64,000 bases of DNA from Reyranella massiliensis 521 (GCF_000312425.1 NZ_HE997181.1:275002-339001), one strand, 5' to 3'. Shown: positions 1 to 8,967, counted from the first letter of the stretch. The notes: a model not told the origin generated them from the sequence alone. Numbers and translations: made by a program.

Positions 1-1
1 T

Positions 2-262
2 GTCTTTCGATCCGGCGTTAAGAGACAATTCTGCCTTCTCTCGCTCGTTCAGCAGCAGCACTTAACCACGTGGCGCGCAGGCGGCTCCCGGCAGTTCCAA
101 GTCTCCCACGACACTGCAAATCAGTACTGGTTTGAGGAACTTGAGAACTGGCGATACGTTCGTCGGCATACCTTGCCGATTTACGTTCTGGGCGCACCGC
201 TACCTTGCGAGATCACTGAGCATGGCTGGAAGGAAATGAACGCCAAGAGCAAACAGCGCTGA
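2..262 (+). CDS. C-terminal fragment of an unrecognised protein (cut by window edge)
   Basis: An open frame runs from the window edge to a TGA at 260-262 and gives 86 residues rich in Trp, His and Arg, ending in NAKSKQR. There is no credible internal start, so this is most likely the tail of a gene that begins to the left of the window. I see no recognisable motif and cannot assign a function. Codon use is ordinary. It lies in the accessory region, upstream of the NA37/alarmone-synthetase pair but 650 bases away, so it need not be related to it. Confidence 0.4.
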   Translation, partial: VFRSGVKRQFCLLSLVQQQHLTTWRAGGSRQFQVSHDTANQYWFEELENWRYVRRHTLPIYVLGAPLPCEITEHGWKEMNAKSKQR

Positions 263-910
263 GCTGCGAGGATCTTAAGGAGAATTTGCAGAGCTGATTG
301 ATGGCGAAATCGGCGAGAGACTAACCGTCTATTAGCTTCTCTGCACTTATCTGCACTTAACTCGTGACTTATAGTACAGGGGAGCTATGCAAGACGTCTC
401 CGCTTCGCAAACGCTGCGGGCGGCCAAATCACCTTTCGAAAAATGAAGATAGTGCCAAGAGAGGAAGGCCATCCTTTATAGATGGCGCATGATCGGATCA
501 GGATTGTCGCAGAGCGGATCCACCAAATACTGAGTTCAAATTGTCGATCAACTCAACTGTGGCACATTATCTCATCGTTAAAACTGATATAGGCCATGCG
601 TTATCGCAAGCTATCAATGTCCGGCGCCGGGTGTTTGGCGAGAACGCGGCTCGTTCCTGTGTCTAAAGCGGCGACATATTTGCCTGCGTCGGCTGGCATC
701 TCCGTCAGATTCAAAGATTGTCGTTTGTAGCGTCAGGGTAGCCCTTAAGTATTGAGTGGAGTTGTGCGCAACGCTGGCGTGAGCCGTCCCGGTCCGCCAA
801 GGAGGCGCAGCCCGGCGGCCGAGCTGTCCGAGCAACAACCTTTGCGAGATAACGGTTCCGATCTACACTGCTCGAAAGACACTGGATTAATCCAGTGATG
901 AGGGGGGCGA
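263..910. other. Non-coding stretch with a short tandem repeat
   Basis: No convincing gene was found. The only visible structure is a perfect tandem duplication of the 10-mer TCTGCACTTA at 340-349 and 350-359. The last bases (about 899-908) are a G-rich Shine-Dalgarno run that serves the TTG start at 911, so the promoter of the following operon should lie here. Confidence 0.4.
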
Positions 911-1924
911 TTGGCTATCCAACATGTTCACACGTATCTTGTGCGGCCGAGACAAAAGCGCGAAGGCATTTCTCGTGTAACCGGAACCGACGTCGGGTTG
1001 AGCGGGCTTCTCTTCGATATGCTCGAGGCGGTCTATGGTAAATCCAACGTCGAATGCAAGATCGACATTGCCTTTAATCATGCGCCAGACGGCTCCCAGA
1101 AGAATGATTGCCGCAGTCTCATCGTAGACTATATCAAGGCGCCTAGCGTTGAGGCAGGGAAAGCGCTGGCCACTCGGCTTGAAGGATTTACTACCGGCAG
1201 TGCAGGGCACGGATTGCTCTTTCTGATGTCAGGCAAAGAGGGAAAGGAGACCAAGTTCGTCATTTCCCGATTCCCAGCGGACAATGGGATCCTTGCCGAA
1301 GAGAACCGGTCGACGCTGAGCGTCTCCTTCCTTGAACGCATCTTTATGAAAAGTGCCTACAGTTACAAAGCGGCTCTGTACCAGGATGCATCGTTGACCA
1401 GTGGATTTTGGGATGGTCGCTGCGTAGATAAGCAGAACAATGATCCCATCAAGCGCATCTCCGACTATTGGATAAATGATTTCCTGGCGTCGAGCTTGCG
1501 GGTGACGAGCGCGGCGGGCACATATCGACTAGCAGCAGCCCTGAGAAATGCGACCAGATCTACCAAGCAACTCGCGTTGAAAGAGGAGCTTGTAGCTGCA
1601 GTCACCCTCGCGAAGGGGGTGAAAGGAAGAAATACCAGCGTTGATGACTTTATCCAGCGCTTTGGCCTGTCGAATGCTGCGCGCGATGCCATATTGCGCG
1701 AGCTGCCGTCGCCGGACGTCGCGAGTGAAACGTTCCAGTTCAACTGGACAGAGTTCACAACACAGGTTGCCTATCGCTCGGTCGAACTCGATTCCGGTGC
1801 AATCGTCACTGCAGAGGCCGCGGAGTTCAACGAAGTCGTCAAACGCCAGAAGTTGGACAAAGACAAAGTGCGGTTATCGGTCGAAGGCAAGGTGCTTAAC
1901 GAGAGGCTGAAGAAGGCGTCATGA
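911..1924 (+). CDS. Nucleoid-associated NA37-like protein, partner of a small alarmone synthetase
   Basis: This 337-residue protein starts at TTG directly behind the run GAGGGGGG; no in-frame ATG lies nearby. The segment around residues 115-160 and the C-terminal layout (FNWTEFTTQVAYRSVEL, then a short strand-rich tail ending in NERLKK) recall the NdpA/YejK 37-kDa nucleoid-associated family, which is about 335 residues long. I make that match by eye and hold it loosely. The stop overlaps the start of the RelA/SpoT-like gene (ATGA), so the two are translationally coupled and probably work together. Toxic small alarmone synthetases are usually paired with a neutralising neighbour, so this protein could be an antitoxin, sensor or regulator. 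It may equally be an unrelated fold. Confidence 0.45.
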   Translation: MAIQHVHTYLVRPRQKREGISRVTGTDVGLSGLLFDMLEAVYGKSNVECKIDIAFNHAPDGSQKNDCRSLIVDYIKAPSVEAGKALATRLEGFTTGSAGHGLLFLMSGKEGKETKFVISRFPADNGILAEENRSTLSVSFLERIFMKSAYSYKAALYQDASLTSGFWDGRCVDKQNNDPIKRISDYWINDFLASSLRVTSAAGTYRLAAALRNATRSTKQLALKEELVAAVTLAKGVKGRNTSVDDFIQRFGLSNAARDAILRELPSPDVASETFQFNWTEFTTQVAYRSVELDSGAIVTAEAAEFNEVVKRQKLDKDKVRLSVEGKVLNERLKKAS

Positions 1925-2526
1925 AATCTTTAGAAGCGGAGTATCGTGAGCGCTTTGATGGGGCGTTGACGCCCCTTGCGCAGGCGATAGAGCGTGAACT
2001 TAGAATGTATCTTCGTAACGAAGTGCGCATCGACCGCATTTCAGCAAGGCCGAAATCCGTAGAGCGCTTCCTGAAGAAGAGTAGTGCGACCGATAGTAGT
2101 GGCGTACTCAAGTATGCTGACCCATTGACTGAAATCCAAGACCAGGTCGGCGCTCGCGTTGTAACGTTCTATAAATCGGACGTATTGCGAATTGCTGCCG
2201 TGGTCGAAAGATATTTTAAAGCGATCGAGAAGAAGGACCACGTTCCTGAACGAGACTCTGAATTCAGCTATTTTGGAAAACACTACATCTTCTTCGTTTC
2301 ATCAGATGCTTCGAGTGGCTTGGATCGTGCGCTACTGCCGAAGGTGTTCGAGCTTCAAATCAAGACCTTGTTTCAACATGCTTGGTCGGAAGCTAATCAT
2401 GACCTCGGATACAAGCCAGGCGGCAGAACGCTGACCTCAGACGATAGGCGAAAATTGGCTTTCACGTCTGCGCAAGCATGGGGAGCAGATATGATATTTG
2501 ATGAACTCTTTGCTGGGCTACATTAG
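1921..2526 (+). CDS. Small alarmone synthetase-like RelA/SpoT-domain protein
   Basis: The product has 201 residues and is a single RelA/SpoT nucleotidyltransferase domain with no HD hydrolase, TGS or ACT domain, as in small alarmone synthetases. Visible family motifs are RISARPKSVERFLKK (about residues 40-54, substrate-binding basic loop), EIQDQVGARVV (about 70-80, metal-binding Asp region), FELQIKTLFQHAWSE (about 143-157, catalytic Glu) and the following NHDLGYKP. The catalytic residues therefore appear intact, and (p)ppGpp/(p)ppApp synthesis or tRNA pyrophosphorylation, as known for ToxSAS toxins, is possible. The start overlaps the stop of the upstream gene by ATGA. The stop codon lies inside CATTAGGT, the same octamer that ends the putative recombination sites at 11841 and 15537. 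Confidence 0.75.
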   Translation: MKSLEAEYRERFDGALTPLAQAIERELRMYLRNEVRIDRISARPKSVERFLKKSSATDSSGVLKYADPLTEIQDQVGARVVTFYKSDVLRIAAVVERYFKAIEKKDHVPERDSEFSYFGKHYIFFVSSDASSGLDRALLPKVFELQIKTLFQHAWSEANHDLGYKPGGRTLTSDDRRKLAFTSAQAWGADMIFDELFAGLH

Positions 2527-2600
2527 GTCGGTCTCGACGCCTTGCCTCGTGAACTTTGCATCGACTGGTTCGATGTACAGTGATCTCTGCGCATGTAAGC
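2527..2600. repeat. Remnant of the small-recombinase upstream region
   Basis: The 12-mer TACAGTGATCTC at 2576-2587 is identical to 11793-11804, in the region upstream of the intact small recombinase, and nearly matches 19074-19086. The preceding CGACTGG (about 2562) also recurs at about 11760. I read it as a leftover of an earlier copy of the same mobile unit; the rest of the upstream region and most of the 28-bp site are lost. Confidence 0.5.
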
Positions 2601-2632
2601 TGCTCCATTGCAGCCCACTGTAAAGCCTCCGC

Positions 2633-2890
2633 TCAACTAAACAGTTCTACGGCAGCTCTCTTCATCTCATCGTTCACATCGATATAGGCCTGGGTCATTG
2701 AAATTGATCCATGACCGGCTAGCGATGTTAGCACCCGTGCGCCAATCTCTTTGCTGACTAGTGTTGTGATGAAGGTGCGTGGTCAGAGTCGCTCGTAGCC
2801 CCCTCTATCGCTGCGCGCCTGCAAAGACATTCATCGTCTGACTCAGAGCGTTAGCTGAGAATGCAGCAGCTTTGCGTACTGAACAGGTGG
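2633..2890 (-). pseudogene. Decayed tyrosine recombinase (C-terminal remnant 1)
   Basis: Reading the minus strand gives LFSTRKAAAFSANALSQTMN, then a damaged stretch, then TFITTLVSKEIGARVL and LAGHGSISMTQAYIDVNDEM, ending AAVELFS and stop. This matches residues of about 110 to the end of the intact recombinase at 11135-11704. An in-frame stop and a one-base shift lie in the middle, and the His of the HxxR motif has become Asp, so it cannot be active. The N-terminal half is missing. Confidence 0.8.
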
Positions 2891-2976
2891 CAACTAGCCG
2901 TAGGAGGCAGGCTCGTAGAACTTCTGGCAAACCCCATCGGAATTGCTTGCCTTAACGGCAAGCGTCGGATGCTGTC

Positions 2977-4056
2977 TTACAGAAGTTTTCGGCCAAATCG
3001 TTCGACAACGATACGGGAGAGACTTCGCAGGATAGGCTTCCACACTCGTGGCAGCGATTGCTTTTCAAATAGTGACGGGGCGTGGAGTTCATAGCCATAG
3101 CTGCTTTTCCCATGCACTATAGAATTGCGAAATGCGTATAGGCGTTCTCCGAGAAGATTGGTGCTCGCGCTCTCAATCAGACCAGCACGCACGGCATCTT
3201 CCATTAGGCGATCGTCCGTCGCTTGATTGACGAGCTTCAGTAGAGGTCCCTTTTCATCCCTACTGATCAACTTAAGAATTTCGCCGGGGAAATAGTCGTC
3301 GCTAATAGAAGTATCGTGTCGAGCTTTGGCAAACTCTCTCATCATGGATGAGAAGGCGTAAAATTCGAGCACGCGATAGAAATAGAGGCAGGCGGCGACG
3401 TCGTCTTCCTGACTAAGGCCTTTGTGAAAGAAGCGAATGGGCACCATGTCGCGTATGACTGGTCCATCAACCAGCACCTCCGACACAGCGGGCGATTCCT
3501 CGTCGTCGTCGTACAACGGAACGACATCATCTAGGTTCATCTCCCAAAGTATCGGGAGTCCGTTGTACTTTTTGTTGTACCGAATCGCAGCATTGCTGAA
3601 TGCGAGCTCAACTTCCTCGATGTCATTCGCGCCGATGATACGAGCGGTGCTGATGCTCGCCCATTCTCCATAATGCTTTGATCGATGTATTTCATCGAAC
3701 AAGAATGCCATTAGCGGCGTGGCCTGTCCGAATGTGACCTCGACGCGCCCCATGCGAAAGCCATGATGTGGCAGATTCCGCATGTAAACTAAGAACTCAT
3801 GATATGAACCGATGGAAAAGCCGTTGTCGGTGTGGAACTTCACGAGACCTGAATTAGATTCTTCAACTTTGTCCCTGGATGCACTCCATGAAAAGTCTGG
3901 ATATTCACGAGAATATTTTGAAGGCGGTACACTAAATGTGACGCCGGCAGGAGCCCAGGTAACGAGCTCGTTTTCGCCCTGCTTGACGATTGTCAGGTGA
4001 TGGACATGGTTGTCCGGCGGCGGGTCGAAGTTGAACGGTATTGTCGGTTTGGTCAT
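2977..4056 (-). CDS. HEPN-like protein of unknown function, defence-type cargo
   Basis: The product is a soluble protein of 359 residues with no signal peptide or membrane segment. Near the C-terminus the sequence ERLYAFRNSIVHGKSSYG contains R-x4-H (RNSIVH), the hallmark of HEPN ribonucleases, preceded by helical segments. The N-terminal two thirds is beta-rich and unrecognised. HEPN proteins in accessory islands often act as RNA-cleaving toxins or abortive-infection effectors, so that role is inferred. The gene stands alone between two decayed recombinase copies, as expected for a single-gene cassette. The start ATG at 4054-4056 is preceded by AGAGGGCAGATAATA, a usable ribosome-binding site. 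It could also be a non-enzymatic HEPN-fold protein. Confidence 0.5.
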   Translation of the reverse strand: MTKPTIPFNFDPPPDNHVHHLTIVKQGENELVTWAPAGVTFSVPPSKYSREYPDFSWSASRDKVEESNSGLVKFHTDNGFSIGSYHEFLVYMRNLPHHGFRMGRVEVTFGQATPLMAFLFDEIHRSKHYGEWASISTARIIGANDIEEVELAFSNAAIRYNKKYNGLPILWEMNLDDVVPLYDDDEESPAVSEVLVDGPVIRDMVPIRFFHKGLSQEDDVAACLYFYRVLEFYAFSSMMREFAKARHDTSISDDYFPGEILKLISRDEKGPLLKLVNQATDDRLMEDAVRAGLIESASTNLLGERLYAFRNSIVHGKSSYGYELHAPSLFEKQSLPRVWKPILRSLSRIVVERFGRKLL

Positions 4057-4241
4057 TATTATCTGCCCTCTGAGCGCAAAGCTCGTCGGAAGGTCTTATA
4101 GCCCAATTTGCAAGGAACGGCGGCCTATTGCTGAACGGCTTGGTCGCGCACTTCGTGGCCTTGCCACTTCTCCCTGAAAGCTATTAGCACGGTGGGCGGG
4201 ACAGACACATATAGTTGCAACCTTATGGCAGGCGAGAAGTG

Positions 4242-4499
4242 TCAATTGATGAGTTCAACAGCCGCCCGCTTCATCGCATCATTAACGTCAATGTAAGCTT
4301 GTGTTGTTGCTATCGACCGGTGCCCCGCTAACGAGGCAAGCACTCGGACACCGATCCCTTTGGTAGCTAGTGTGGTGATGAAGCTTCGTCTACCGGAGTG
4401 ACTAATAGCCCCTGAAATTCCAGCCCGTCTGTACATTGCATTCACCGTCTGACAGAGAGTGTTTGCGGAGAATGCCGTGCGCCTCTGTGTCTTGAACAT
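4242..4499 (-). pseudogene. Truncated tyrosine recombinase (C-terminal remnant 2)
   Basis: An open frame of 85 codons reproduces the C-terminal part of the small recombinase at 11135-11704 at high identity, from FKTQRRTAFSANTLCQ to MKRAAVELIN. It keeps the HSGRR (HxxR) box, the GH of the third box and the Tyr of TTQAYID, but lacks the N-terminal half with the first catalytic Arg and the Lys. It is a truncated copy and not an independent small gene; whether it is translated cannot be told. Confidence 0.8.
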
Positions 4500-4584
4500 A
4501 GGCTAGTCGGCGCCTGCTGAAAGCAGCATCAACAATATGGAACGGAGTATGACACGAGGAGGCAACGATTTCCGAGAAGCCAAA

Positions 4585-4649
4585 GGCGCTCGATAGCTGC
4601 GCGCTTTATCGCCCTCATTTACGTCGATAGATGCCTGCATTGTAGCGAT
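4585..4649 (-). pseudogene. Short tyrosine recombinase scrap (remnant 3)
   Basis: The minus strand reads IATMQASIDVNEGDKARSYRA over about 21 codons, which aligns with IATTQAYIDVNDEMKRAAVEL at the C-terminus of the intact recombinase. The catalytic Tyr is now Ser. It is the third decayed copy within 2 kb and shows that this locus has received the same unit repeatedly. Confidence 0.65.
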
Positions 4650-4837
4650 GTATCCGATGTCGCATCGGAAATGCGAGCACCTTTACGTCGAACCAGTTGA
4701 TTACCGGGTGCTTCCGAGAACTAAAGTGAGCTGCACTTCGTCGCTAATCTCGAACTCCTTGCCCAAACCTGTCCTTTTGAAGACGGCACAAGCATGCTTT
4801 TCTTTGATCAAGTCGCCAGTCCAACTTGCAAGAAAAC

Positions 4838-5608
4838 TCAACTACGTGGCTGTGTGCTTTCGATAATCAGAAGCTCGGCGTCAAATGCACTTCGGGCCAA
4901 ACGCGCCATCCCTACCAACGCTCGTTCCTCTTCACTAAGTATCCCTGCGTGATTCGGTGGTTCGGCGTCAATCATGAAGCCGGTCCCCTTTGCCAGCCTC
5001 TGGAGGCTTTTCAGAGAGTTGCCAAGATCTTCCGCGGTCATCGGCGGCTGATCGGCGGCTTTCGTCACCCACTCATCGAAACTCAGGGTGAAAAACTCCA
5101 ATTTCTTTGGTTCGGAGAATAGCCAGAAGTATCCGGCCCGCCGGGTGTGATTATTGTAACTTATGTGGTGACGCCCAGCTGGAATCGGTCCAATGCACGA
5201 AGCTTCTATGAATAATGACGAGTTGAGAATGGTGCGTTGCTCGTAGCAGGAATTTAAGGCGTGCGCAGTGAAGAATGAAGGGCATGCATAGTAAACTCTA
5301 GCACCACGAAAGCGTTTGTTCCTGCGCGTAAGTCGTAGAAGTTGACGATGTTGATGGTTGTTCAAATGCATCCGATAGATATCACCACGCATATTCAGGC
5401 TGCGCTCGCGGGAGCGGTTTCCAATGAGTGTTTCGGGACGCTTAAACTGAATGAAGCCGAAGCTAGCGATCTTTACGTCATAGCCAAGCGCATTTTCCTG
5501 GCGAAGCGTTGGAAAGACTGGCGCTACACGGACAAGGCGATTGTGCAAACGCTCTTCAGTAAATGCGTACCCGTAACCAAACTCCGAAAACTCGCACTGC
5601 TGTGGCAT
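4838..5608 (-). CDS. Hypothetical protein, possible nuclease-like cargo
   Basis: The product is 256 residues, soluble and unrecognised. A possible PD-(D/E)XK-like core is seen around residues 43-57, YDVKIASFGFIQFKRPE, where an Asp is followed by a Q-x-K pattern; this is weak. The middle part has aromatic-rich strands (VYYACPSFF, GYFWLFSEP). It lies between recombinase scraps and the convergent hxs cluster end, facing the same way as hxs but 173 bases beyond hxsC, so it may be a separate cassette. The start at 5608 is simply the first ATG of the frame; the next Met is at residue 73. Function cannot be stated. Confidence 0.55.
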   Translation of the reverse strand: MPQQCEFSEFGYGYAFTEERLHNRLVRVAPVFPTLRQENALGYDVKIASFGFIQFKRPETLIGNRSRERSLNMRGDIYRMHLNNHQHRQLLRLTRRNKRFRGARVYYACPSFFTAHALNSCYEQRTILNSSLFIEASCIGPIPAGRHHISYNNHTRRAGYFWLFSEPKKLEFFTLSFDEWVTKAADQPPMTAEDLGNSLKSLQRLAKGTGFMIDAEPPNHAGILSEEERALVGMARLARSAFDAELLIIESTQPRS

Positions 5609-5781
5609 CGAGCGTCCCCCACCCTCTGATGCTAGCTACTGGACGGTGCATCAATTGCTTGAACAAATAGCGCGGCCGACCGGCCTTACTTCAACGCATC
5701 AGAATTATACATTTAACGCCGAGTTTCAGAATCAGTAAAGAGTGGTTACCCATCCCATGATCTTCTCGCCAGGTATTGCCG

Positions 5782-6924
5782 TCATTGAGCGACGATGTAA
5801 GCACTGTGCCGTGTGCGTCCGGTTGCGAAGAAGCCAGCGCACTGGTCCTGGATTGAGCAGGTCGCGCAAGTAGGTAGATACTCCTGCTTCCAATCGCTGA
5901 TCGATTTGCGCGCCAAATGCCAAACCTCTCGCTCAACGATACATAGCTGATGATTGTAGAGAGAGGTGCGTATACCTGCCGCTTCTGTCGTCCGGGCGGC
6001 CTCGGTGAGAGCGATGCGATAGTCGTGTGGATCTATCCAGATGAGTTCAAGGTTCGCGCGCGCAAAGCCGGTAACCTCAAGGGCCATGAACGTTACATGG
6101 TCGATGAATGTTAGATTCCGAGCAAGGAATTCGGCTAGCTGGACCAAGCGCTCTGAATTTTGCTTCAGAACAACGATACGTACTTCGACCCGAACTCCCT
6201 GTGCCTTGAGATTAAGAATGCCCCGGACTGTTTCATCGAAAGCGCCATCTGACTGGACGATGTAGTCGTGGAGCGCTGCGTAGTCTGCATAGATCGGTAT
6301 CCCGATCATGAAATCGGAATGCGAGATGCCTGCGAGTGCCTTTGCGAATGATGGGTCGACAAATCGTCGTCCATTGGACAGTACGTGAAGGGCCGTCCTG
6401 GGAAGGTAGGTCTTCATAGACCGAACAAGGTTGAGAAAGCGATCACCACCGAGGGTGGGTTCACCTCCGGTAATGCCGATTTCACGAGTGTCGTTGCTGA
6501 TCAGGGGGATCGCTTCGTCGAGCTCAGCGTAGATATAGGAGTCGTCAATGTTCTTTGGCGGCTGCGAGCACATGAGGCAGTAGTGGTTGCAGCGTTCCGT
6601 GACCAGAAGGCTATTGCTCGGAGAGTTGCGCCTATACAGCACGCGTAGGACGCCGCGCGAAGGTTCGAGTGCAACCACATCGCCATCTCCGAGATATTCC
6701 AACTCGGGCGGCAACAGTACGGTCCGAAACGCGCCTGTGTAACTCCTGGGACTGGCCGCGAATGTTGCTATTGTTGGACTTCCGTTGACGTTCTCAGGTT
6801 CCAGCAAACAGTCGGATGAGAGAGGAGGGGCGGTAGAGTCAGCAGATCGCAGGCGAAGAACCACACGCTGTTCATTGGGCGAGAAGCCCCGGCACTCCAC
6901 GCCTCTTGCTGATTGTGCGAGCAT
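5782..6924 (-). CDS. hxsC: His-Xaa-Ser system radical SAM maturase HxsC
   Basis: HxsC is one of two paired radical SAM enzymes of the His-Xaa-Ser peptide-modification system. The 380-residue protein carries the iron-sulphur motif CNHYCLMC (CxxxCxxC, about residue 113) in LLVTERCNHYCLMCSQPPKN, then GITGGEPTL (GGEP, SAM-binding), and a Cys-rich tail CATCSIQDQCAGF for an auxiliary cluster. Its length is usual for the family. The start ATG shares one base with the stop of hxsB (TAATG), so translation is coupled. The gene is last in the hxsA-hxsD-hxsB-hxsC operon. The chemistry installed on the peptide cannot be read from sequence. Confidence 0.88.
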   Translation of the reverse strand: MLAQSARGVECRGFSPNEQRVVLRLRSADSTAPPLSSDCLLEPENVNGSPTIATFAASPRSYTGAFRTVLLPPELEYLGDGDVVALEPSRGVLRVLYRRNSPSNSLLVTERCNHYCLMCSQPPKNIDDSYIYAELDEAIPLISNDTREIGITGGEPTLGGDRFLNLVRSMKTYLPRTALHVLSNGRRFVDPSFAKALAGISHSDFMIGIPIYADYAALHDYIVQSDGAFDETVRGILNLKAQGVRVEVRIVVLKQNSERLVQLAEFLARNLTFIDHVTFMALEVTGFARANLELIWIDPHDYRIALTEAARTTEAAGIRTSLYNHQLCIVEREVWHLARKSISDWKQEYLPTCATCSIQDQCAGFFATGRTRHSAYIVAQ

Positions 6925-8423
6925 TAGCCTTTTGCCGCCCAGCTTCTAAACAGGTGCCGAACTTCGCGATCACCTTCCATTAGCTGAATGAGGTGGCGGA
7001 AAAGCGCCATGTTGCGGTGGCAGAATGTTGACGTTGGCTTGCGGCCCAAGAAGTCGCCCTGAGTAGCATGGTGGAATACCGGCTCTGCACCGCAGTATGG
7101 TTCAAATGCGCAGTCACTGCACATCGGCGCGGACACGGTCATGGACTCTTCAATCGGATCCAGAAGGCTATCTGACAGGATCAACTCGTCGTAGGAATCT
7201 GTGTGAACATTCCCGAGCCGGAAGGTCTCGTCACGCATTTCAGCGAGCATGCGAGCCTCGTCAGACGCGTAGACACCACCGTCGTAGTTGTAAAGCAGGG
7301 CGCCAATCCCAATACCCGCAGGGCTGGCCAGATCCACGTAACCAGAATTGAAGGGCGTAAGCATCTTGGAGAGTATGATCGACGCATAGCTTTCGGCGAT
7401 CCGCACGCCATTGCGATTGAGCTCAAGGATATGATCCAAACCTTCCTTGTAAAAGGCGAGCCAGGCATCTACGTCATACGCCGCATACGACTTAGTCTTC
7501 ACGGCGAAGCCATAAGGCGAAAGAGGCCGAAGAAAGATCGAATCGAAGCCTTGTCTCACGTATTCGTCGACAATATCCCGTGGCCGCGAGAGGCTTTCCT
7601 TAGTGGTGGTCATTAGCGCACTCACTCGATCATGGCCCAATGCAGATCGGACTCGTGCGATGCCATCGACTGCCCGTTCATAGCTGTCACGTCCTGGCCT
7701 TGGACGATTGCGATTGTGAAGGTCTCGCGGACCATCCAGTGAGGTAGAAATGACGACGTCATGTTCCTTGCAGAATGCAAGGATGTCATCTGTGAGGGGC
7801 GCCAGATTTGTCGCAATGACAAACTGCAAGTCGCGCTGGTGTGAAGCCTCATTGATCGCCTTGGCGCGAACGACGATGTGGCGAATCAAAGGAAAGTTTA
7901 GAAGAGGTTCGCCTCCTTGAAACTCAATCTTGAGATGTTGAGCTGGCGAACGAAACACGAGGTCAATTGCTTTGTTTGCCGTGTCCTCCGACATGTCAAA
8001 CGTGAGATCGGTATCGATGTTCTGGCGAGACACCTGGCAGTATGGGCAGGAATGCTCGCACCGCAAAGTGACGACAAACAAGTGGAGACCGGTGAACTCT
8101 GCCAGTCGCTCCGTGCGAGTGCGCATCTTGAGAGCCAGCAAGTCCGCCGCGACATCCGAGTCGGCATCGATCAAGAAGTGCTTAGAGGCGAGATCCTTGT
8201 AGACATCGGTTTGCGGTGTCAGGCGATGGCGAGTGAGGTCCTCGATGACAGAGCGGTAGAGGACGAGGTACTCGCCAACTAAGTTGCTTGCGACATACCT
8301 TTGACTGTCGAGCTTAGAGAAGCGGAAGGGAAGGAGCCGGTACGGACTGGCTGAGCGCCGATCGAATGCGACCTCTGTCGCGAACCTAGCCACCGGACTG
8401 CAGACCAGTCTTAGAGAAAGCAA
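6924..8423 (-). CDS. hxsB: His-Xaa-Ser system radical SAM maturase HxsB
   Basis: HxsB is the larger radical SAM enzyme of the His-Xaa-Ser system, 499 residues. The cluster motif CEHSCPYC (CxxxCxxC) lies at about residue 129 in LFVVTLRCEHSCPYCQVSRQ, followed by EFQGGEPLLN. The C-terminal CSDCAFEPYCGAEP and a later Cys in TFCHRNM form a SPASM-like auxiliary cluster region. The N-terminal segment YRLLPFRFSKL fits the family start. The frame given opens at 8423 and overlaps hxsD by 38 bases; a start a few codons later is possible. HxsB and HxsC together are expected to modify the HxsA repeat region. Confidence 0.88.
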   Translation of the reverse strand: MLSLRLVCSPVARFATEVAFDRRSASPYRLLPFRFSKLDSQRYVASNLVGEYLVLYRSVIEDLTRHRLTPQTDVYKDLASKHFLIDADSDVAADLLALKMRTRTERLAEFTGLHLFVVTLRCEHSCPYCQVSRQNIDTDLTFDMSEDTANKAIDLVFRSPAQHLKIEFQGGEPLLNFPLIRHIVVRAKAINEASHQRDLQFVIATNLAPLTDDILAFCKEHDVVISTSLDGPRDLHNRNRPRPGRDSYERAVDGIARVRSALGHDRVSALMTTTKESLSRPRDIVDEYVRQGFDSIFLRPLSPYGFAVKTKSYAAYDVDAWLAFYKEGLDHILELNRNGVRIAESYASIILSKMLTPFNSGYVDLASPAGIGIGALLYNYDGGVYASDEARMLAEMRDETFRLGNVHTDSYDELILSDSLLDPIEESMTVSAPMCSDCAFEPYCGAEPVFHHATQGDFLGRKPTSTFCHRNMALFRHLIQLMEGDREVRHLFRSWAAKG

Positions 8424-8694
8424 CAGCGAGGATGGCGTTTCTAATGTCGCGAGTTTCGTTGGCGATAGTCTGGCGAAGGTCTTGATCCAGAACTTCTATG
8501 CGAAAGCTTGCTACTGCTTCGTCGACTTCTGCAGACGTGACGTTCTTCAGGAACATCAGTTCGCAGACCCAGTCAGTGCCTACTTTGCGGATATCGACGG
8601 AAGCTTGCGCTGCTATGGTGTAAGCGGCGCGCTTGATTGTCTCGGCCGAGAAGAGGGAGCCGTCCAGGCGAACGGACGCACTCGGATTGCTCAT
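8386..8694 (-). CDS. hxsD: His-Xaa-Ser system protein HxsD
   Basis: This small soluble protein has 102 residues, the usual HxsD length. It lies between the precursor gene and the two radical SAM genes. It has mixed alpha/beta character and no cysteine cluster; family members accompany the maturases and may present the peptide, though their role is not established. Identification rests on position, size and overall similarity (FSAETIKRAAYTIAAQASVDI, LQSGG tail). It starts six bases beyond the hxsA stop and overlaps hxsB, so the whole cluster is one operon. Confidence 0.8.
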   Translation of the reverse strand: MSNPSASVRLDGSLFSAETIKRAAYTIAAQASVDIRKVGTDWVCELMFLKNVTSAEVDEAVASFRIEVLDQDLRQTIANETRDIRNAILAVAFSKTGLQSGG

Positions 8695-8700
8695 GATCGA

Positions 8701-8967
8701 TCAGCGCGACGAATAATGCGACCGATGGCTACTGTGAGACGAATGTGAACGGTGCGAAGAGTGGTAGGCCATCAGCTCGCCCGTCTGCGTCGAACGCGTG
8801 ATGACAAGGAACTCCGGTAGCTCGAACTTTGCCACCGCACTCTTGTCGACCGTGTCATCGATGCGTGGTGTCGCATCCTTGGTTGTGGTGGCATCGGCCT
8901 TCGACACGCTAGCCAGAGCTGCCACCGCAGCGGCTACCGAAGTCAAAAATGACCTAGATTTGGACAT
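8701..8967 (-). CDS. hxsA: His-Xaa-Ser repeat precursor peptide HxsA
   Basis: This is the 88-residue precursor of the system. It begins MSKSRSFLTSVAAAVAALASVSKADA, a signal-like hydrophobic leader, then an acidic linker. It ends with six consecutive His-Xaa-Ser triplets (HSS HRS HSS HSS HRS HYS) followed by Ser-Arg. It is of the short HxsA2 type without a peptidoglycan-binding domain. The start at 8967 is chosen because GGGGGAGACGAGA precedes it at good spacing; an upstream Met five codons earlier has no site. The leader suggests the modified product is exported. It is the first gene of a four-gene operon and is divergent from the SGNH/beta-propeller gene. Confidence 0.88.
   Translation of the reverse strand: MSKSRSFLTSVAAAVAALASVSKADATTTKDATPRIDDTVDKSAVAKFELPEFLVITRSTQTGELMAYHSSHRSHSSHSSHRSHYSSR

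Noticed and set aside
340..359. Tandem 10-mers considered as a CRISPR or iteron start
   Set aside because: Only two copies with no spacers; no further copies were found nearby.
4242..4499. Considered as an independent 85-residue gene
   Set aside because: It aligns without gaps to the C-terminus of the intact small recombinase and lacks half of the active site, so it is a truncated copy.
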